A DNA stretch of 64,000 nt from Anaerolineae bacterium (GCA_003327455.1 QOQU01000010.1:79737-143736); one strand, 5' to 3'. Counted from the stretch's first letter, positions 1 to 6,702 are shown. Translations and numbers: made by a program. The notes: generated by a model from the sequence alone, not told the origin.

Positions 1-553
1 GTGCGGAAGCTGCGGGAGTGGGGACAGTCTTGGCAGTGGGGGTTGGAGCAGCGGCTACCGGCGCTTGTGTGGGTTTTTGGGGTGGTGCTTTTGGCATCTC
101 ACTCAGGTCGAAATCGCCAGGGGCAAGCGCCCAGTCCGGCAATCGCGGCTGTTCGGTGAATTGCTTCTTCGTATCATCCCAGCCGTACCATTGCTGAGGA
201 ATGTGATACAAGTATCTCCCCAGCCCAAAGGCGGCGCAGGCACGTTTGAAAGCCTGCGCTACGGCGGTGGTGACAGTGTTGGCGTCTTCCCCAGACGCCT
301 CCCCAACTTCTTCGCGAGTAATACCCATGATGGTCAGGGAGACCTTTGCAACCCGTCCGTCCGCTAGCAGCTCCACTCTGCTGCTCCATTCAGGACACAC
401 AAAATCTAGACGTTCTTGATACCTGCGGGCGTCTACATAGGCTAATGCTAGAGCCCGGTCTTTGTTTTTACTGATTGCTCCCGGCTTCCACTCGATATAG
501 CGAGCGGGGAAGGGTTCAGCAAGTGCCTCTAGGTTGATCGTGATTTCAGACAT
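1..553 (-). CDS. Rad52/DdrA-like single-strand annealing protein (partial)
   Basis: The reading frame is open from an ATG at 551-553 to the window edge, so the C-terminus is missing. An AAAGGAGG ribosome-binding site sits just upstream of the ATG. The segment AFKRACAAFGLGRYLY is the signature helix-turn of the Rad52/Rad22 family, which includes DdrA and phage annealing proteins. Such proteins bind single-stranded DNA and anneal complementary strands. The visible C-terminal part turns into a Pro/Ala/Thr-rich linker, as in many family members where a flexible tail follows the core. With the SSB, RNase HI and VRR-NUC genes elsewhere in the element it suggests a recombination or repair module. 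The family call is strong; the exact role is inference. Confidence 0.8.
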   Translation of the reverse strand, partial: MSEITINLEALAEPFPARYIEWKPGAISKNKDRALALAYVDARRYQERLDFVCPEWSSRVELLADGRVAKVSLTIMGITREEVGEASGEDANTVTTAVAQAFKRACAAFGLGRYLYHIPQQWYGWDDTKKQFTEQPRLPDWALAPGDFDLSEMPKAPPQKPTQAPVAAAPTPTAKTVPTPAASA

Positions 554-559
554 TTTTGA

Positions 560-840
560 GCCTCCTTTTCGCTCCCGTCCTGCACTCGGGAGCAATAGAG
601 TGTATTGCCCCAATGCAGGTGGGGGAGCTGCTATGCAGTCTCCTCCTGCTCAGGATGGGGGGGACACCCAAAGCAGGGAGAGACTGCACAACCAGGAGGT
701 CAATTATTCCCTTCTGTTCTGTTGTTAAGGTGCTGCCCTTGCGGGTTCTCCCGCTGATGGCGGGATAATTCACCCTGTCGGAATTGCACCAACACGAAGC
801 ACTGTGCGGGTGGGTTATACAGGGGCGTCTCGCCCCTGTA
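560..840 (-). promoter_or_regulatory. Structured leader of the Rad52-like gene
   Basis: This 280-nt untranslated stretch is highly structured on the minus strand. In transcript order it has a strong hairpin (820-840, arms CAGGGGCG/CGCCCCTG), a T-loop element (771-812), a GC hairpin near 740-765, a 9-bp stem TGCAGTCTC/GAGACTGCA at about 630-690, and a hairpin directly before the ribosome-binding site (571-593). That last hairpin has the loop GAGTGCAGGAC, which resembles the loop of the hairpin at 2040-2065. A CCTCCT segment upstream could pair with the AGGAGG site. The first hairpin may terminate the upstream gene. No function is known. Confidence 0.5.
771..812 (-). promoter_or_regulatory. T-loop RNA element A
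   Basis: On the minus strand an outer stem CACCC/GGGTG encloses an unpaired GC-AC-AGTGC-TTCG strand and a hairpin TGTTGG-[TGCAATT]-CCGACA. The seven-base loop fits a tRNA T-loop pattern (TNCRANY). The same layout with different stem sequences recurs at 1837, 2183, 2914 and 3138. Confidence 0.6.
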
Positions 841-1716
841 TTATATATCGCTCGCCTTTTCGATTTTCCCGATGATTACTGCAGATAGCTCTTTGACCAT
901 CTGCAGTCTTTCTTTCAGCAGTTGCTTGTCTCTCTGCCATGACGCGATATATATCGCGCTGTTGTCGGGCGATAACCCGAAGTGTGACAGGACGACATAG
1001 GCAACCGCCTCGGCAATCACCTCCTCTCCCGCTTGGCTATCTCCGTAGCAAGCCTTGCGGTATTCATGCGCCCACTCGTGGATGAGCGTGGACGCTTTGG
1101 AGAGCGGGGTGGTGTCTTTCAGGACAACGATTTTGCCTCCGAGTGAGAGGCCTCTCGCGTTGCCCTTGCCGTAGTGGATTTTTTCTGCTTCGGCAATCTC
1201 TATGCCGTCTTGGCGGATTGCCGAAGTGATCCTCTCGACAAGGGCAGACGGGGCATCCCCATCGTTCCACCACTTCAGTTCGGGAAGTGGTTCGCCTTCT
1301 GTTTGGCTGATGTCAAAGACATAGCCGATTCGAAAGCGAACGACAACCTCTTTGACTGTGTCGGTCTTGAGGTTTTCTTCCCTGTTCTCATCGTCCGCAT
1401 CGTCTATATCGTCCGCCTCTTCTGAGGCTTCTTGATTCTTCTCAATGCGGGCGATGACGGGAACGAGGATGGCTATCCCCTTTTCGCCTTTTTTGACCCG
1501 CCTCCCCAGTTTGTTCCACGTCTTGATCCCCGCTACGCGGGTTGCGTTGGGAAACTGGGAGGCGATGAGGATGGTGTTGGAAAATGAGTAGTTCCAGAAA
1601 TTTGCCATGCATTTCAGGTAGTCGAGAAACTGCACCCGAAATGCTTCTTCACTCATCTCCACCAGCCGTTCGAGTATCTCATCGAACGCTGGTACTTTCG
1701 CTTTTTCTTTTTTCAT
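841..1716 (-). CDS. ArdC-like antirestriction protein with zincin metallopeptidase domain
   Basis: The N-terminal part (FWNYSFSNTILIASQFP, then TWNKLGRRVKKGEKGI) matches the ArdC-type single-stranded-DNA-binding domain found on conjugative plasmids. The C-terminal part has LIHEWAHE, the HExxH zinc motif of a zincin-like protease. ArdC proteins protect incoming DNA from host restriction during transfer. I start the gene at the ATG at 1714-1716, which has AAAAGGAGG upstream. A longer frame to 1869 is open but its extra codons run through T-loop element B. An acidic insert of about 25 residues (EEADDIDDADDENREE) separates the halves. The function is inferred from family membership. Confidence 0.82.
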   Translation of the reverse strand: MKKEKAKVPAFDEILERLVEMSEEAFRVQFLDYLKCMANFWNYSFSNTILIASQFPNATRVAGIKTWNKLGRRVKKGEKGIAILVPVIARIEKNQEASEEADDIDDADDENREENLKTDTVKEVVVRFRIGYVFDISQTEGEPLPELKWWNDGDAPSALVERITSAIRQDGIEIAEAEKIHYGKGNARGLSLGGKIVVLKDTTPLSKASTLIHEWAHEYRKACYGDSQAGEEVIAEAVAYVVLSHFGLSPDNSAIYIASWQRDKQLLKERLQMVKELSAVIIGKIEKASDI

Positions 1717-1724
1717 GACTTCCT

Positions 1725-1795
1725 CCTTTTGGGTCAGCGCCGTACCGCCAACCCATTGGTATAGGTTTACTGGGCTGGTACGGTAGCCCAAAAGG
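1725..1795 (-). promoter_or_regulatory. Hairpin sequestering the ribosome-binding site of the ArdC-like gene
   Basis: On the minus strand CCTTTTGGG (1787-1795) is complementary to CCCAAAAGG (1725-1733), which includes part of the AAAAGGAGG site. A second stem CCGTACC/GGTACGG (1740-1746 with 1777-1783) and an inner stem near 1750-1775 extend it. When folded, the site would be hidden. It lies downstream of T-loop element B, the layout of a translational switch. Confidence 0.55.
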
Positions 1796-1836
1796 TCAGG
1801 CTGGCGAGCGATATTCACTTGGTAAGGTTCTGTAGT

Positions 1837-1879
1837 CACCCTTGTGGGAGTTGCACCCACATTTCGCACTGGCAGGGTG
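1837..1879 (-). promoter_or_regulatory. T-loop RNA element B
   Basis: Outer stem CACCCT/AGGGTG, internal strand GCCAGTGCGAAA and hairpin TGTGGG-[TGCAACT]-CCCACA on the minus strand. It is followed by TACAGAACCTTACCAA, a 16-nt string repeated exactly after element C. A hairpin GCGCAGGC-loop-GCCTGCGC (about 1886-1907) precedes it and may end the upstream small gene. Confidence 0.65.
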
Positions 1880-1914
1880 GATTGTGCGCAGGCGGGCAGC
1901 CTGCGCGGAGCGCA

Positions 1915-2028
1915 CTATCGGTCAGTTTTGTCTTCGATTTCGCGCAGTATCAGCCTAATGAGCAAATCCTGTTTCGGGATACCTAATAAAACCGTGAACA
2001 AGAAGACATAAAACTCGTAGCCGTTCAT
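1915..2028 (-). CDS. 37-residue small protein
   Basis: The frame starts at an ATG at 2026-2028 preceded by AAAGGAGG and a hairpin (2040-2065). The peptide has a hydrophobic N-terminal half (YEFYVFLFTVLLGIP) and a charged C-terminus, so a membrane association is possible. A longer open frame to 2217 would run through T-loop element C and has no ribosome-binding site. I do not recognise a family. Confidence 0.55.
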   Translation of the reverse strand: MNGYEFYVFLFTVLLGIPKQDLLIRLILREIEDKTDR

Positions 2029-2039
2029 TTCGACCTCCT

Positions 2040-2065
2040 TTGCCCCAGTCCGCACCCCGGGGCAA
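2040..2065 (-). promoter_or_regulatory. Hairpin immediately upstream of the small-protein ribosome-binding site
   Basis: Minus-strand stem TTGCCCC/GGGGCAA with loop GGGGTGCGGACT, directly abutting AAAGGAGG. The loop shares GTGC-(A)-GGAC with the hairpin at 571-593 in the same position before another gene. An upstream CTCCTTT (about 2104-2110) can instead pair with the AAAGGAG site. Confidence 0.45.
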
Positions 2066-2182
2066 TATCTTGTGGATAAGCCCCGGTGCGGCGGGGAAAA
2101 AGAAAGGAGAAAGGGTGTTGTGCGCTCAGGAATAACCTCTCGCGAGGTTATTTCTACTATTCGGTTTGGTAAGGTTCTGTAA

Positions 2183-2226
2183 GTGCCTTGCTGGGAGTTG
2201 CACCCAGCAAAATGCACCTCGCAGGC
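2183..2226 (-). promoter_or_regulatory. T-loop RNA element C
   Basis: On the minus strand, GCCT/AGGC as outer pairing, an internal GCGAGGTGCATTT strand, and the long hairpin TTGCTGGG-[TGCAACT]-CCCAGCAA. It starts six bases after the stop codon of the secreted-protein gene and precedes the 37-residue gene. It shares TACAGAACCTTACCAA downstream with element B. A palindrome AATAACCTCGCGAGAGGTTATT (split as arms AATAACCTC/GAGGTTATT, about 2131-2152) follows. Confidence 0.6.
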
Positions 2227-2231
2227 GTGTG

Positions 2232-2864
2232 TTATCGGTTGTAAAACCAGCCAGATGTGTACACGTATCCCAGTTTGTCCACTACGTACACATACAAATA
2301 TGGCTCGCCGCGCAGAGCTACGGGGATGGGTACTTGTATCTTGGCAGTGGTTTTGCCTTTCGCTGTCTCGACCATACCAGCCCGATAGGGGGTGCTGACC
2401 AGATTGGCGCGCATCCAGATGGTGTATTTGGATTCATCTTGCAAGCCCTTGATTTCCAGGACGATGTTGCGGGTTGGTTTTATGTCCAGGAACGTCAGAG
2501 AAGCAGCTTGTGAGCGGTTGATGAAGTGGGTGTAATACTTGAATTTCTTGCCGTTCTTGCTGTACGTCAACAGCACATCCACCTGATAGTCTTTTGAGTA
2601 TTGCAAGGGGATGGTGAACGCGGAAACGAAGCGTCCATAGCCATTGGTTGAGACGCTGCCAACGTAAACCCCATTGATCCCGTTCGTGCCTGCTCTGCCC
2701 ATGTACACATCGAAAAGCTGTTTTTCGGGCAGTCCCTCGGCACTGATCGTGACAGTTTTCTCTGGGTTGACCGCCAGGATGGTGAATTTTGGTGTGGCTG
2801 CTAGAGCAGCCGCAGGGGTCATCAGCAGGATGACCAAGAGCAAGATAGAAATGGTTTTCTTCAT
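2232..2864 (-). CDS. Secreted protein of unknown function
   Basis: A 210-residue protein with a clear Sec signal peptide (MKKTISILLLVILLMTPAAALA, cut shown in two parts: charged start, hydrophobic core, A-L-A cleavage site). The mature part is rich in beta-forming segments with alternating hydrophobic residues and many Tyr, and reads as two Ig-like beta-sandwich halves. The start is supported by AAAAGGAG upstream. It precedes elements C and the 37-residue gene on the same strand. No known domain is recognised. A surface or envelope role for the mobile element is inference. Confidence 0.7.
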   Translation of the reverse strand: MKKTISILLLVILLMTPAAALAATPKFTILAVNPEKTVTISAEGLPEKQLFDVYMGRAGTNGINGVYVGSVSTNGYGRFVSAFTIPLQYSKDYQVDVLLTYSKNGKKFKYYTHFINRSQAASLTFLDIKPTRNIVLEIKGLQDESKYTIWMRANLVSTPYRAGMVETAKGKTTAKIQVPIPVALRGEPYLYVYVVDKLGYVYTSGWFYNR

Positions 2865-2913
2865 GGTATTTCAACTCCTTTTTGTTCTATTCTTCCTGCC
2901 CAGGCAGGAAAGT

Positions 2914-2956
2914 CATTCCAGCAGGATTTGCACCTGCTTTCGCACTTTGCGGAATG
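2914..2956 (-). promoter_or_regulatory. T-loop RNA element D
   Basis: Outer stem CATTCC/GGAATG, internal strand GCAAAGTGCGAAA, hairpin GCAGG-[TGCAAAT]-CCTGC on the minus strand, 50 bases before the secreted-protein gene. A TTCCTGC/GCAGGAA hairpin lies between it and the AAAAAGGAG site. Confidence 0.65.
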
Positions 2957-3137
2957 GTTGAGAAATTTGGAGAGGCGGGTAGCCATCTCCTGCACACGGA
3001 CATCCAATCTCACCCCTTCACTCCTGCCGGTCAGTCTTTCTTCGGCAGAGTGCCTTTCAGCTAGCTATCCAGACCGGCGGTTTTCGCAGATTGGTTGAGA
3101 GTGTGCATCCACGCCGCTTGTGGCGTTGCGGATAGTT

Positions 3138-3175
3138 CGGCTGCCTGGAGTTGCACCAGGTTTGCTTATCAACCG
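3138..3175 (-). promoter_or_regulatory. T-loop RNA element E
   Basis: Outer stem CGGTT/AGCCG (one G-U pair), internal strand GATAAGCAAA, hairpin CCTGG-[TGCAACT]-CCAGG on the minus strand. No clear gene follows before element D, so it may be the remnant or upstream copy of a two-part leader. Confidence 0.55.
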
Positions 3176-3337
3176 GAATCAAAAAGCCGCGAAAAAAAAC
3201 GCACAATCTTTCGGCGCTTCTCCGCGGCTTTGTGAGCTTTGGGAATATCGAGGCGGGTAGCCGTCTCGCCGTAGTCAATATTAGCAAGATTTAATATTTC
3301 TCGCAACCCCCCTAACAAAAGTGTAAACTCTTCCCGC

Positions 3338-3445
3338 TTGCATGAAAAATAGGAATTGCTATAATCACAACTGATGTGTTCCTAGCCAAAGCTGTCGCTG
3401 TTTGACAGTGGAGGGTGTGGAACTTTTTTTTTAAATCACAGGAGG
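3338..3445 (+). promoter_or_regulatory. Promoter and attenuator-like leader of the flp unit
   Basis: A -35 box TTGCAT (3338-3343) and a perfect -10 box TATAAT (3360-3365) are 16 bases apart. The leader then has an outer stem GTTCC/GGAAC (3378-3382 with 3419-3423) enclosing a hairpin CTGTC/GACAG, conserved TGGAGGGTGT, and a run of nine T (3424-3432), which looks like an intrinsic terminator before the start codon. Most of this stretch recurs in inverted orientation at 26150-26247, upstream of the other pilus unit. Confidence 0.75.
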
Positions 3446-3451
3446 TCTAAC

Positions 3452-3613
3452 ATGCTCTATTCTCTACTTACCCGCTTTCTGAAAGATAAGAAAGCCGAAT
3501 TGGACGAAAAAGCCCTGCTTATTGCCCTGTTCGTGCTGGCTGCAGTAGTCAGCTTGTCCCCCCTGGGACAGAAAATTGCGCAAACTTTTTCGAGTATCTC
3601 TAGCCAGCTATGA
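3452..3613 (+). CDS. flp: Flp-type pilin (major prepilin candidate)
   Basis: A 53-residue protein with a charged N-terminal leader (FLKDKKAELDEKA) followed by one hydrophobic helix (LLIALFVLAAVVSLSPLG) and a short polar tail, the size and layout of Flp/Tad pilins. AGGAGG lies six bases before the ATG and the stop overlaps the next start (ATGA). The motif KAELDE(K/A)AL is shared with the TadE-like protein encoded next, so both are probably cut by the prepilin peptidase at 6980-7366. The classic G-x4-EY site is not present; Glu occurs within AELDE instead. The leader upstream suggests conditional expression. Confidence 0.75.
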   Translation: MLYSLLTRFLKDKKAELDEKALLIALFVLAAVVSLSPLGQKIAQTFSSISSQL

Positions 3614-4026
3614 TTCAATGCTTGCGCAGATTTTGGCGAGATTGCAAAGCTGAGCTGGACGAAGCCGCGTTGTCCCTTCCCGTCATCCTGCTGGTCTCGA
3701 TAGGGTTGATTAACCTGACTCTGTTCGGGTCGGCAGCGGTGAACGCCGCCAATGCAGCCAACTTCGGCGCCCGTATGGGCAGCGTAGCGATGGCAAGCCC
3801 CTTGGGGTATGCAGCTTCCGCCGCGAATCAGAAACTCTCTGCTCTGCCGATTGGGGAGTATGCGGTCTCGACCGGTGGTAGTGGTGTTGCAGGTGGTGTG
3901 ATGTGGGTCAGGGTTGAGTACCGCGTGCCGAATTATTTTTCCGGTCTGGCAAGGTTGTTCGGGGTTTCGTCTCCATCTGAATTGAGCGGCAGTGTGACCC
4001 AGTATTTTAGGCGGGAGGGCTGGTAG
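3610..4026 (+). CDS. TadE-like pseudopilin
   Basis: A 138-residue protein with a basic N-terminus (CLRRFWRDCKAELDEAAL), one membrane helix, and an Ala/Asn-rich segment FGSAAVNAANAANFGARMGS typical of TadE/F/G minor pilins. It ends in a beta-rich domain (GGVMWVRVEYRVPNYF). The start overlaps the flp stop, so the genes are translationally coupled. Family members are minor pilins that prime or cap the Flp fibre. The identification rests on topology and neighbours. Confidence 0.7.
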   Translation: MIQCLRRFWRDCKAELDEAALSLPVILLVSIGLINLTLFGSAAVNAANAANFGARMGSVAMASPLGYAASAANQKLSALPIGEYAVSTGGSGVAGGVMWVRVEYRVPNYFSGLARLFGVSSPSELSGSVTQYFRREGW

Positions 4027-4457
4027 TGAAACGGTGGGAACGCGGCTCGACCTTTGCCTGGACGGCTGTACTGCTGGCGTCTGTGCTGGTGCCGTTGCTC
4101 ATGCTGGCTGGAGACGGCTCGCGGATTTTTATCATTTACACCCGCTTGGGCGCAGCAACCGACCTGGCTTGCGCCGAGCTGGGATACATGTTGGCCAACC
4201 GTCAAGGATTCTTGACTGGGGGGACGGGGGCAGCGAACATGATTCCAAAGGGTTGGGCGCAGGCAGCCGAAGCGAATTTTGCCCAATCCCTGGGAGAGCT
4301 GCACATTCCCATCTCGGCATCTGGCTTCAGCTTCCAGCTCAACGGTAATGCGGTGCAATGCACAGGCAGGGTTACCTTCCCTTTACTGCTCTTGCCTGGA
4401 CAGGAGGTAACCTTGACCCATGTAAGCGCCGATGAAGTGCGCTTTATCAGTCCTTAG
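4026..4457 (+). CDS. TadE/TadG-like minor pilin
   Basis: A 143-residue protein starting at a GTG that overlaps the preceding TAG stop. It has an N-terminal charged stretch and membrane helix (FAWTAVLLASVLVPLLMLAGDGSR) of the TadE/G type and a periplasm- or surface-facing C-terminal domain (SFQLNGNAVQCTGRVTFPL). It probably works with the Flp pilin and the TadE-like protein in fibre assembly. Confidence 0.6.
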   Translation: MKRWERGSTFAWTAVLLASVLVPLLMLAGDGSRIFIIYTRLGAATDLACAELGYMLANRQGFLTGGTGAANMIPKGWAQAAEANFAQSLGELHIPISASGFSFQLNGNAVQCTGRVTFPLLLLPGQEVTLTHVSADEVRFISP

Positions 4458-4570
4458 CACAGGGGTTTGCAGTGGGCGGGGAGAAGTGGACGGGCTTCCA
4501 ACGAAGGGAATGACCTGCGCCACTTCGACGCTGGAGACCGTTCCAATCCATCCAGAAAGGAGGGGTTGCC

Positions 4571-4720
4571 ATGACCCGCACACTGGCAGACTTCATGTGG
4601 GCAATGCTCTTTCGCATTGCCATTACCCTGTTCGTGGGACGGGCTATGGCGCAATATCTAGCGATGTACTATCACCAGCTTTACTTGGTGATCCACCGCT
4701 TCGATGTGTTCCTGCGCTAA
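4571..4720 (+). CDS. 49-residue membrane peptide
   Basis: AAAGGAGGGG lies before the ATG at 4571. The peptide MTRTLADFMWAMLFRIAIT and the following residues contain one or two hydrophobic segments with Tyr- and Arg-rich ends. It lies within the pilus unit between the TadG-like gene and a membrane protein. It has no recognisable family; a small subunit of the envelope complex is inference. Confidence 0.5.
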   Translation: MTRTLADFMWAMLFRIAITLFVGRAMAQYLAMYYHQLYLVIHRFDVFLR

Positions 4721-4797
4721 AACCCCTGCTCAAAGGGGGCAGGCACTTCGACTGTCCCCTCCACGACAGGACTTGCAATAGATGGGGTAGGTTAGGT

Positions 4798-5229
4798 ATG
4801 GAAATTGACATAAGTCATCTCGGAAAGCACCAGAAGACGACCTTGTGGGCAGGGTTGGGATTTGGCGTACTGATTGTCCTTGCGCTCTTGGGACGGTACT
4901 ACACCCCAGGGGAGCGAGTACTCACTTGGCAGGAATGGCAGATTCGCAAGGCAGAACGATTGCATAAAACAGAATACGCTCTGCTTTGCCAGCAGATGAA
5001 CAGATTGGCGGAAGTCTTGGCGGAAAAATCCCCCGAACCAATCCGTGCTGCCTTGATAGCCAGGGATGTGATAGCTAAGACCAACACGGTCAAGTCGCCG
5101 AGTTTAGGGCAGCATCATCAGGCAGTCGTCAACGCCGCACAGGATGTCTCTGATTGGGGTGCAGGACTGCTCGATTACAACACTGCGGTAGAGGCGATTA
5201 CGGAGGCTTATGGGTATTGTGAACCCTGA
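4798..5229 (+). CDS. Single-pass membrane protein, unknown function
   Basis: A 143-residue protein with a short N-terminus, one membrane helix (LWAGLGFGVLIVLALLGRYY) and a soluble helical domain. I start it at the ATG at 4798; an in-frame open stretch reaching back to 4432 overlaps other sequence and has no ribosome-binding site. Its end overlaps the next gene by 20 bases. Its place in the flp unit suggests a role at the inner face of the transfer or pilus complex. Confidence 0.6.
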   Translation: MEIDISHLGKHQKTTLWAGLGFGVLIVLALLGRYYTPGERVLTWQEWQIRKAERLHKTEYALLCQQMNRLAEVLAEKSPEPIRAALIARDVIAKTNTVKSPSLGQHHQAVVNAAQDVSDWGAGLLDYNTAVEAITEAYGYCEP

Positions 5230-6469
5230 CGAACTGCGTACTCGTTCACTTAACGAATTGCTAGAAGCGGAGAGACTGTTTCGCCGTCATGCCGAAGGAC
5301 GTGTGCGTTCTCTGAGTGCTGTTTTGACCGAACTTGCCTATCGCTTAGGCGGGGATAAACTCGAACTCCTGCGGAAGCAAGACGCCACCATTCCTCAATC
5401 TTGGTCACCTGACCAATGGAGGGCATTTTTTCAGGCGCTTACGCTTGATCCTGGAACGACAGGATGGGGAGGCAAATCCAACGGCAACGGGAATGGACAT
5501 CACGCGGAGTTGAAAAAGCACCAGGAAGAAATCCAAAGGCTGAAATCAGAACTCGAACAAGCCCGTCGGACAATCGCAGAGCTGAAATTGGAGGCATATA
5601 GCCAACAACCTACAGATATTATAACCGCTCCATCATCAGCTCATAGTGATAAGTCTGTCAATGATATAGGCTATGGATACGCTCACATTCCCCTTTGGGA
5701 ATGGCAGCAGCCGCTTGTCCCCGCCAGCTACGCTGACCGCATTCGAGCGGTCAGCAGTGCTACTCGCAGAGACGCGCAGGTCAATGAGAGGCGCAAACTA
5801 TTGACGATGTGGTTGCTCTCTTATACGGGTATCTCGTCACAAATCGAAATCGGGCGGTTGATTGGCGTAAGGGAAGGGATTAGCTCCGAAGCTGGCAGTA
5901 TCAAGCGCCCCATCGAGGCTCTGGTTGAGAGCAATTTGCTCTCAACCCAAACCCTGACGCTGAATCTGGGTAACACCCCGACCCGCCTAGTCGTCCTGCG
6001 TTTGAGTCAGGATGGGAAGGATTTATGCCGATTATGGGATTATCCGAATGTAGAGAGCGATTGGGAACGGTTGATTCGCTCACATGAGGCGGAGCGTCAA
6101 GAAGGGCATACGCTGGCGGTCTTACTGTTTGCTGCCCATGCCCGCATGAGGGGGTGGCGGACGACCGTCTTGCCCGATGTCGAGGGGACGCCTGCCCGCC
6201 CTGATGTCTATATCGAGAACGGTGAGGCGAAGTGGTATGTCGAAGTCGAAGTGGGGGATCGTGATCATGACGGCAACGCCAAATGGCGCAATTTGGCGGA
6301 GTTGCAAGACGGGAGAGTTGCCTTGTGCGCTCGGACGATTGAGGAGCGCAAGGTTTTGGTAGGAGATTGTCAGCAGTGGCACGGAGTAGCCACCGACCTA
6401 GAGAGCATGATTGGTATCAAGCTCAAACATATTCGACCTGGAGATGAGTTGTGGGTATATAAATGGTAA
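5210..6469 (+). CDS. Coiled-coil protein with replication-relaxation/PD-(D/E)XK-like C-terminal domain
   Basis: A 419-residue protein with GGAGG three bases before the ATG. Residues 1-80 are helical, about 100-130 form a coiled coil (KKHQEEIQRLKSELEQARRT), 185-260 look like a winged helix, and the C-terminal 130 residues contain ARPDVYI followed by WYVEVEVGD. That spacing recalls a PD-(D/E)XK core in which the usual ExK is ExE. The C-terminal half is clearly similar to the protein at 26276-27013 (RILRLHD, PDLTI, PVEVE). Such winged-helix plus nuclease-like proteins resemble the plasmid replication-relaxation family. A relaxase accessory or initiator role is possible but not shown. Confidence 0.6.
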   Translation: MGIVNPDELRTRSLNELLEAERLFRRHAEGRVRSLSAVLTELAYRLGGDKLELLRKQDATIPQSWSPDQWRAFFQALTLDPGTTGWGGKSNGNGNGHHAELKKHQEEIQRLKSELEQARRTIAELKLEAYSQQPTDIITAPSSAHSDKSVNDIGYGYAHIPLWEWQQPLVPASYADRIRAVSSATRRDAQVNERRKLLTMWLLSYTGISSQIEIGRLIGVREGISSEAGSIKRPIEALVESNLLSTQTLTLNLGNTPTRLVVLRLSQDGKDLCRLWDYPNVESDWERLIRSHEAERQEGHTLAVLLFAAHARMRGWRTTVLPDVEGTPARPDVYIENGEAKWYVEVEVGDRDHDGNAKWRNLAELQDGRVALCARTIEERKVLVGDCQQWHGVATDLESMIGIKLKHIRPGDELWVYKW

Positions 6470-6497
6470 TCTTCCTGCTCTATCTCTATGCGAAAGT

Positions 6498-6543
6498 GCG
6501 CAGACGTGAACAGGCGTCTTGTAGGTGCAAGTCCTACCTGTGC
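6498..6543 (+). promoter_or_regulatory. T-loop RNA element F
   Basis: On the plus strand an outer stem GCGCAG/CTGTGC encloses a hairpin AGACG/CGTCT and a second hairpin GTAGG-[TGCAAGT]-CCTAC. The loop matches the T-loop pattern of elements A-E. A further hairpin with loop core GGCTACCAGCC (about 6560-6578) follows, recalling GGCTACCCGCC next to elements D and E. Confidence 0.6.
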
Positions 6544-6601
6544 AATTGACCCGTAAGACAGGCTACCAGCCTGTCAGAACGGCGGGTATGCGACCTCCAC
6601 C

Positions 6602-6692
6602 CCTCTCTCTGCACGGCGGTCACCTTCAGCTGCTCCCACCATGTGCGATTGAGGGTGTCCGCCGTGTGGCGGTTACAAAACCGTGAGAGAGG
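6602..6692 (+). promoter_or_regulatory. Long hairpin sequestering the ribosome-binding site of the 37-residue peptide
   Basis: CCTCTCTC (6602-6609) pairs with GAGAGAGG (6685-6692), which overlaps the AGAGAGGAG ribosome-binding site. Inside it CACGGCGG (6612-6619) pairs with CCGCCGTG (6659-6666), and CGGTT/AACCG forms a small hairpin. The combination of T-loop element plus hidden site repeats the arrangement before the ArdC-like gene. Confidence 0.55.
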
Positions 6693-6702
6693 AGTGTGTA
6701 AT

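Larger units (their letters stand above)
2865..3337. other. Non-coding interval with structured RNA signals
   Basis: About 470 bases between two divergent units hold T-loop elements D and E, two similar hairpins containing GGCTACCCGCC (2974-2995 and 3251-3270 on the minus strand), a TTCCTGC/GCAGGAA hairpin (2893-2908) and alternating pairs such as CTATCC with either of two GGAT segments. One short open frame (2887-3003, minus) runs through element D. I see no convincing protein gene. Confidence 0.5.

Noticed and set aside
1717..1869. N-terminal extension of the ArdC-like protein
   Set aside because: The extra codons run through element B and the hidden ribosome-binding site; the ATG at 1716 has a strong AGGAGG.
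2887..3003. 38-codon minus-strand open frame through element D
   Set aside because: It lacks a good ribosome-binding site and its codons coincide with the structured element.
771..3175. Cobalamin riboswitches
   Set aside because: The T-loop hairpin resembles the P4 loop, but the CCCGC-ACTG core and the B12-box segment are absent.
4432..4797. Upstream part of the open frame ending at 5229
   Set aside because: It overlaps the TadG-like gene end and the 49-residue gene and lacks a ribosome-binding site.
6498..6700. Group II intron
   Set aside because: GGTGCAAGTCC occurs in some introns, but there is no reverse transcriptase, no domain V hairpin and no exon junction.
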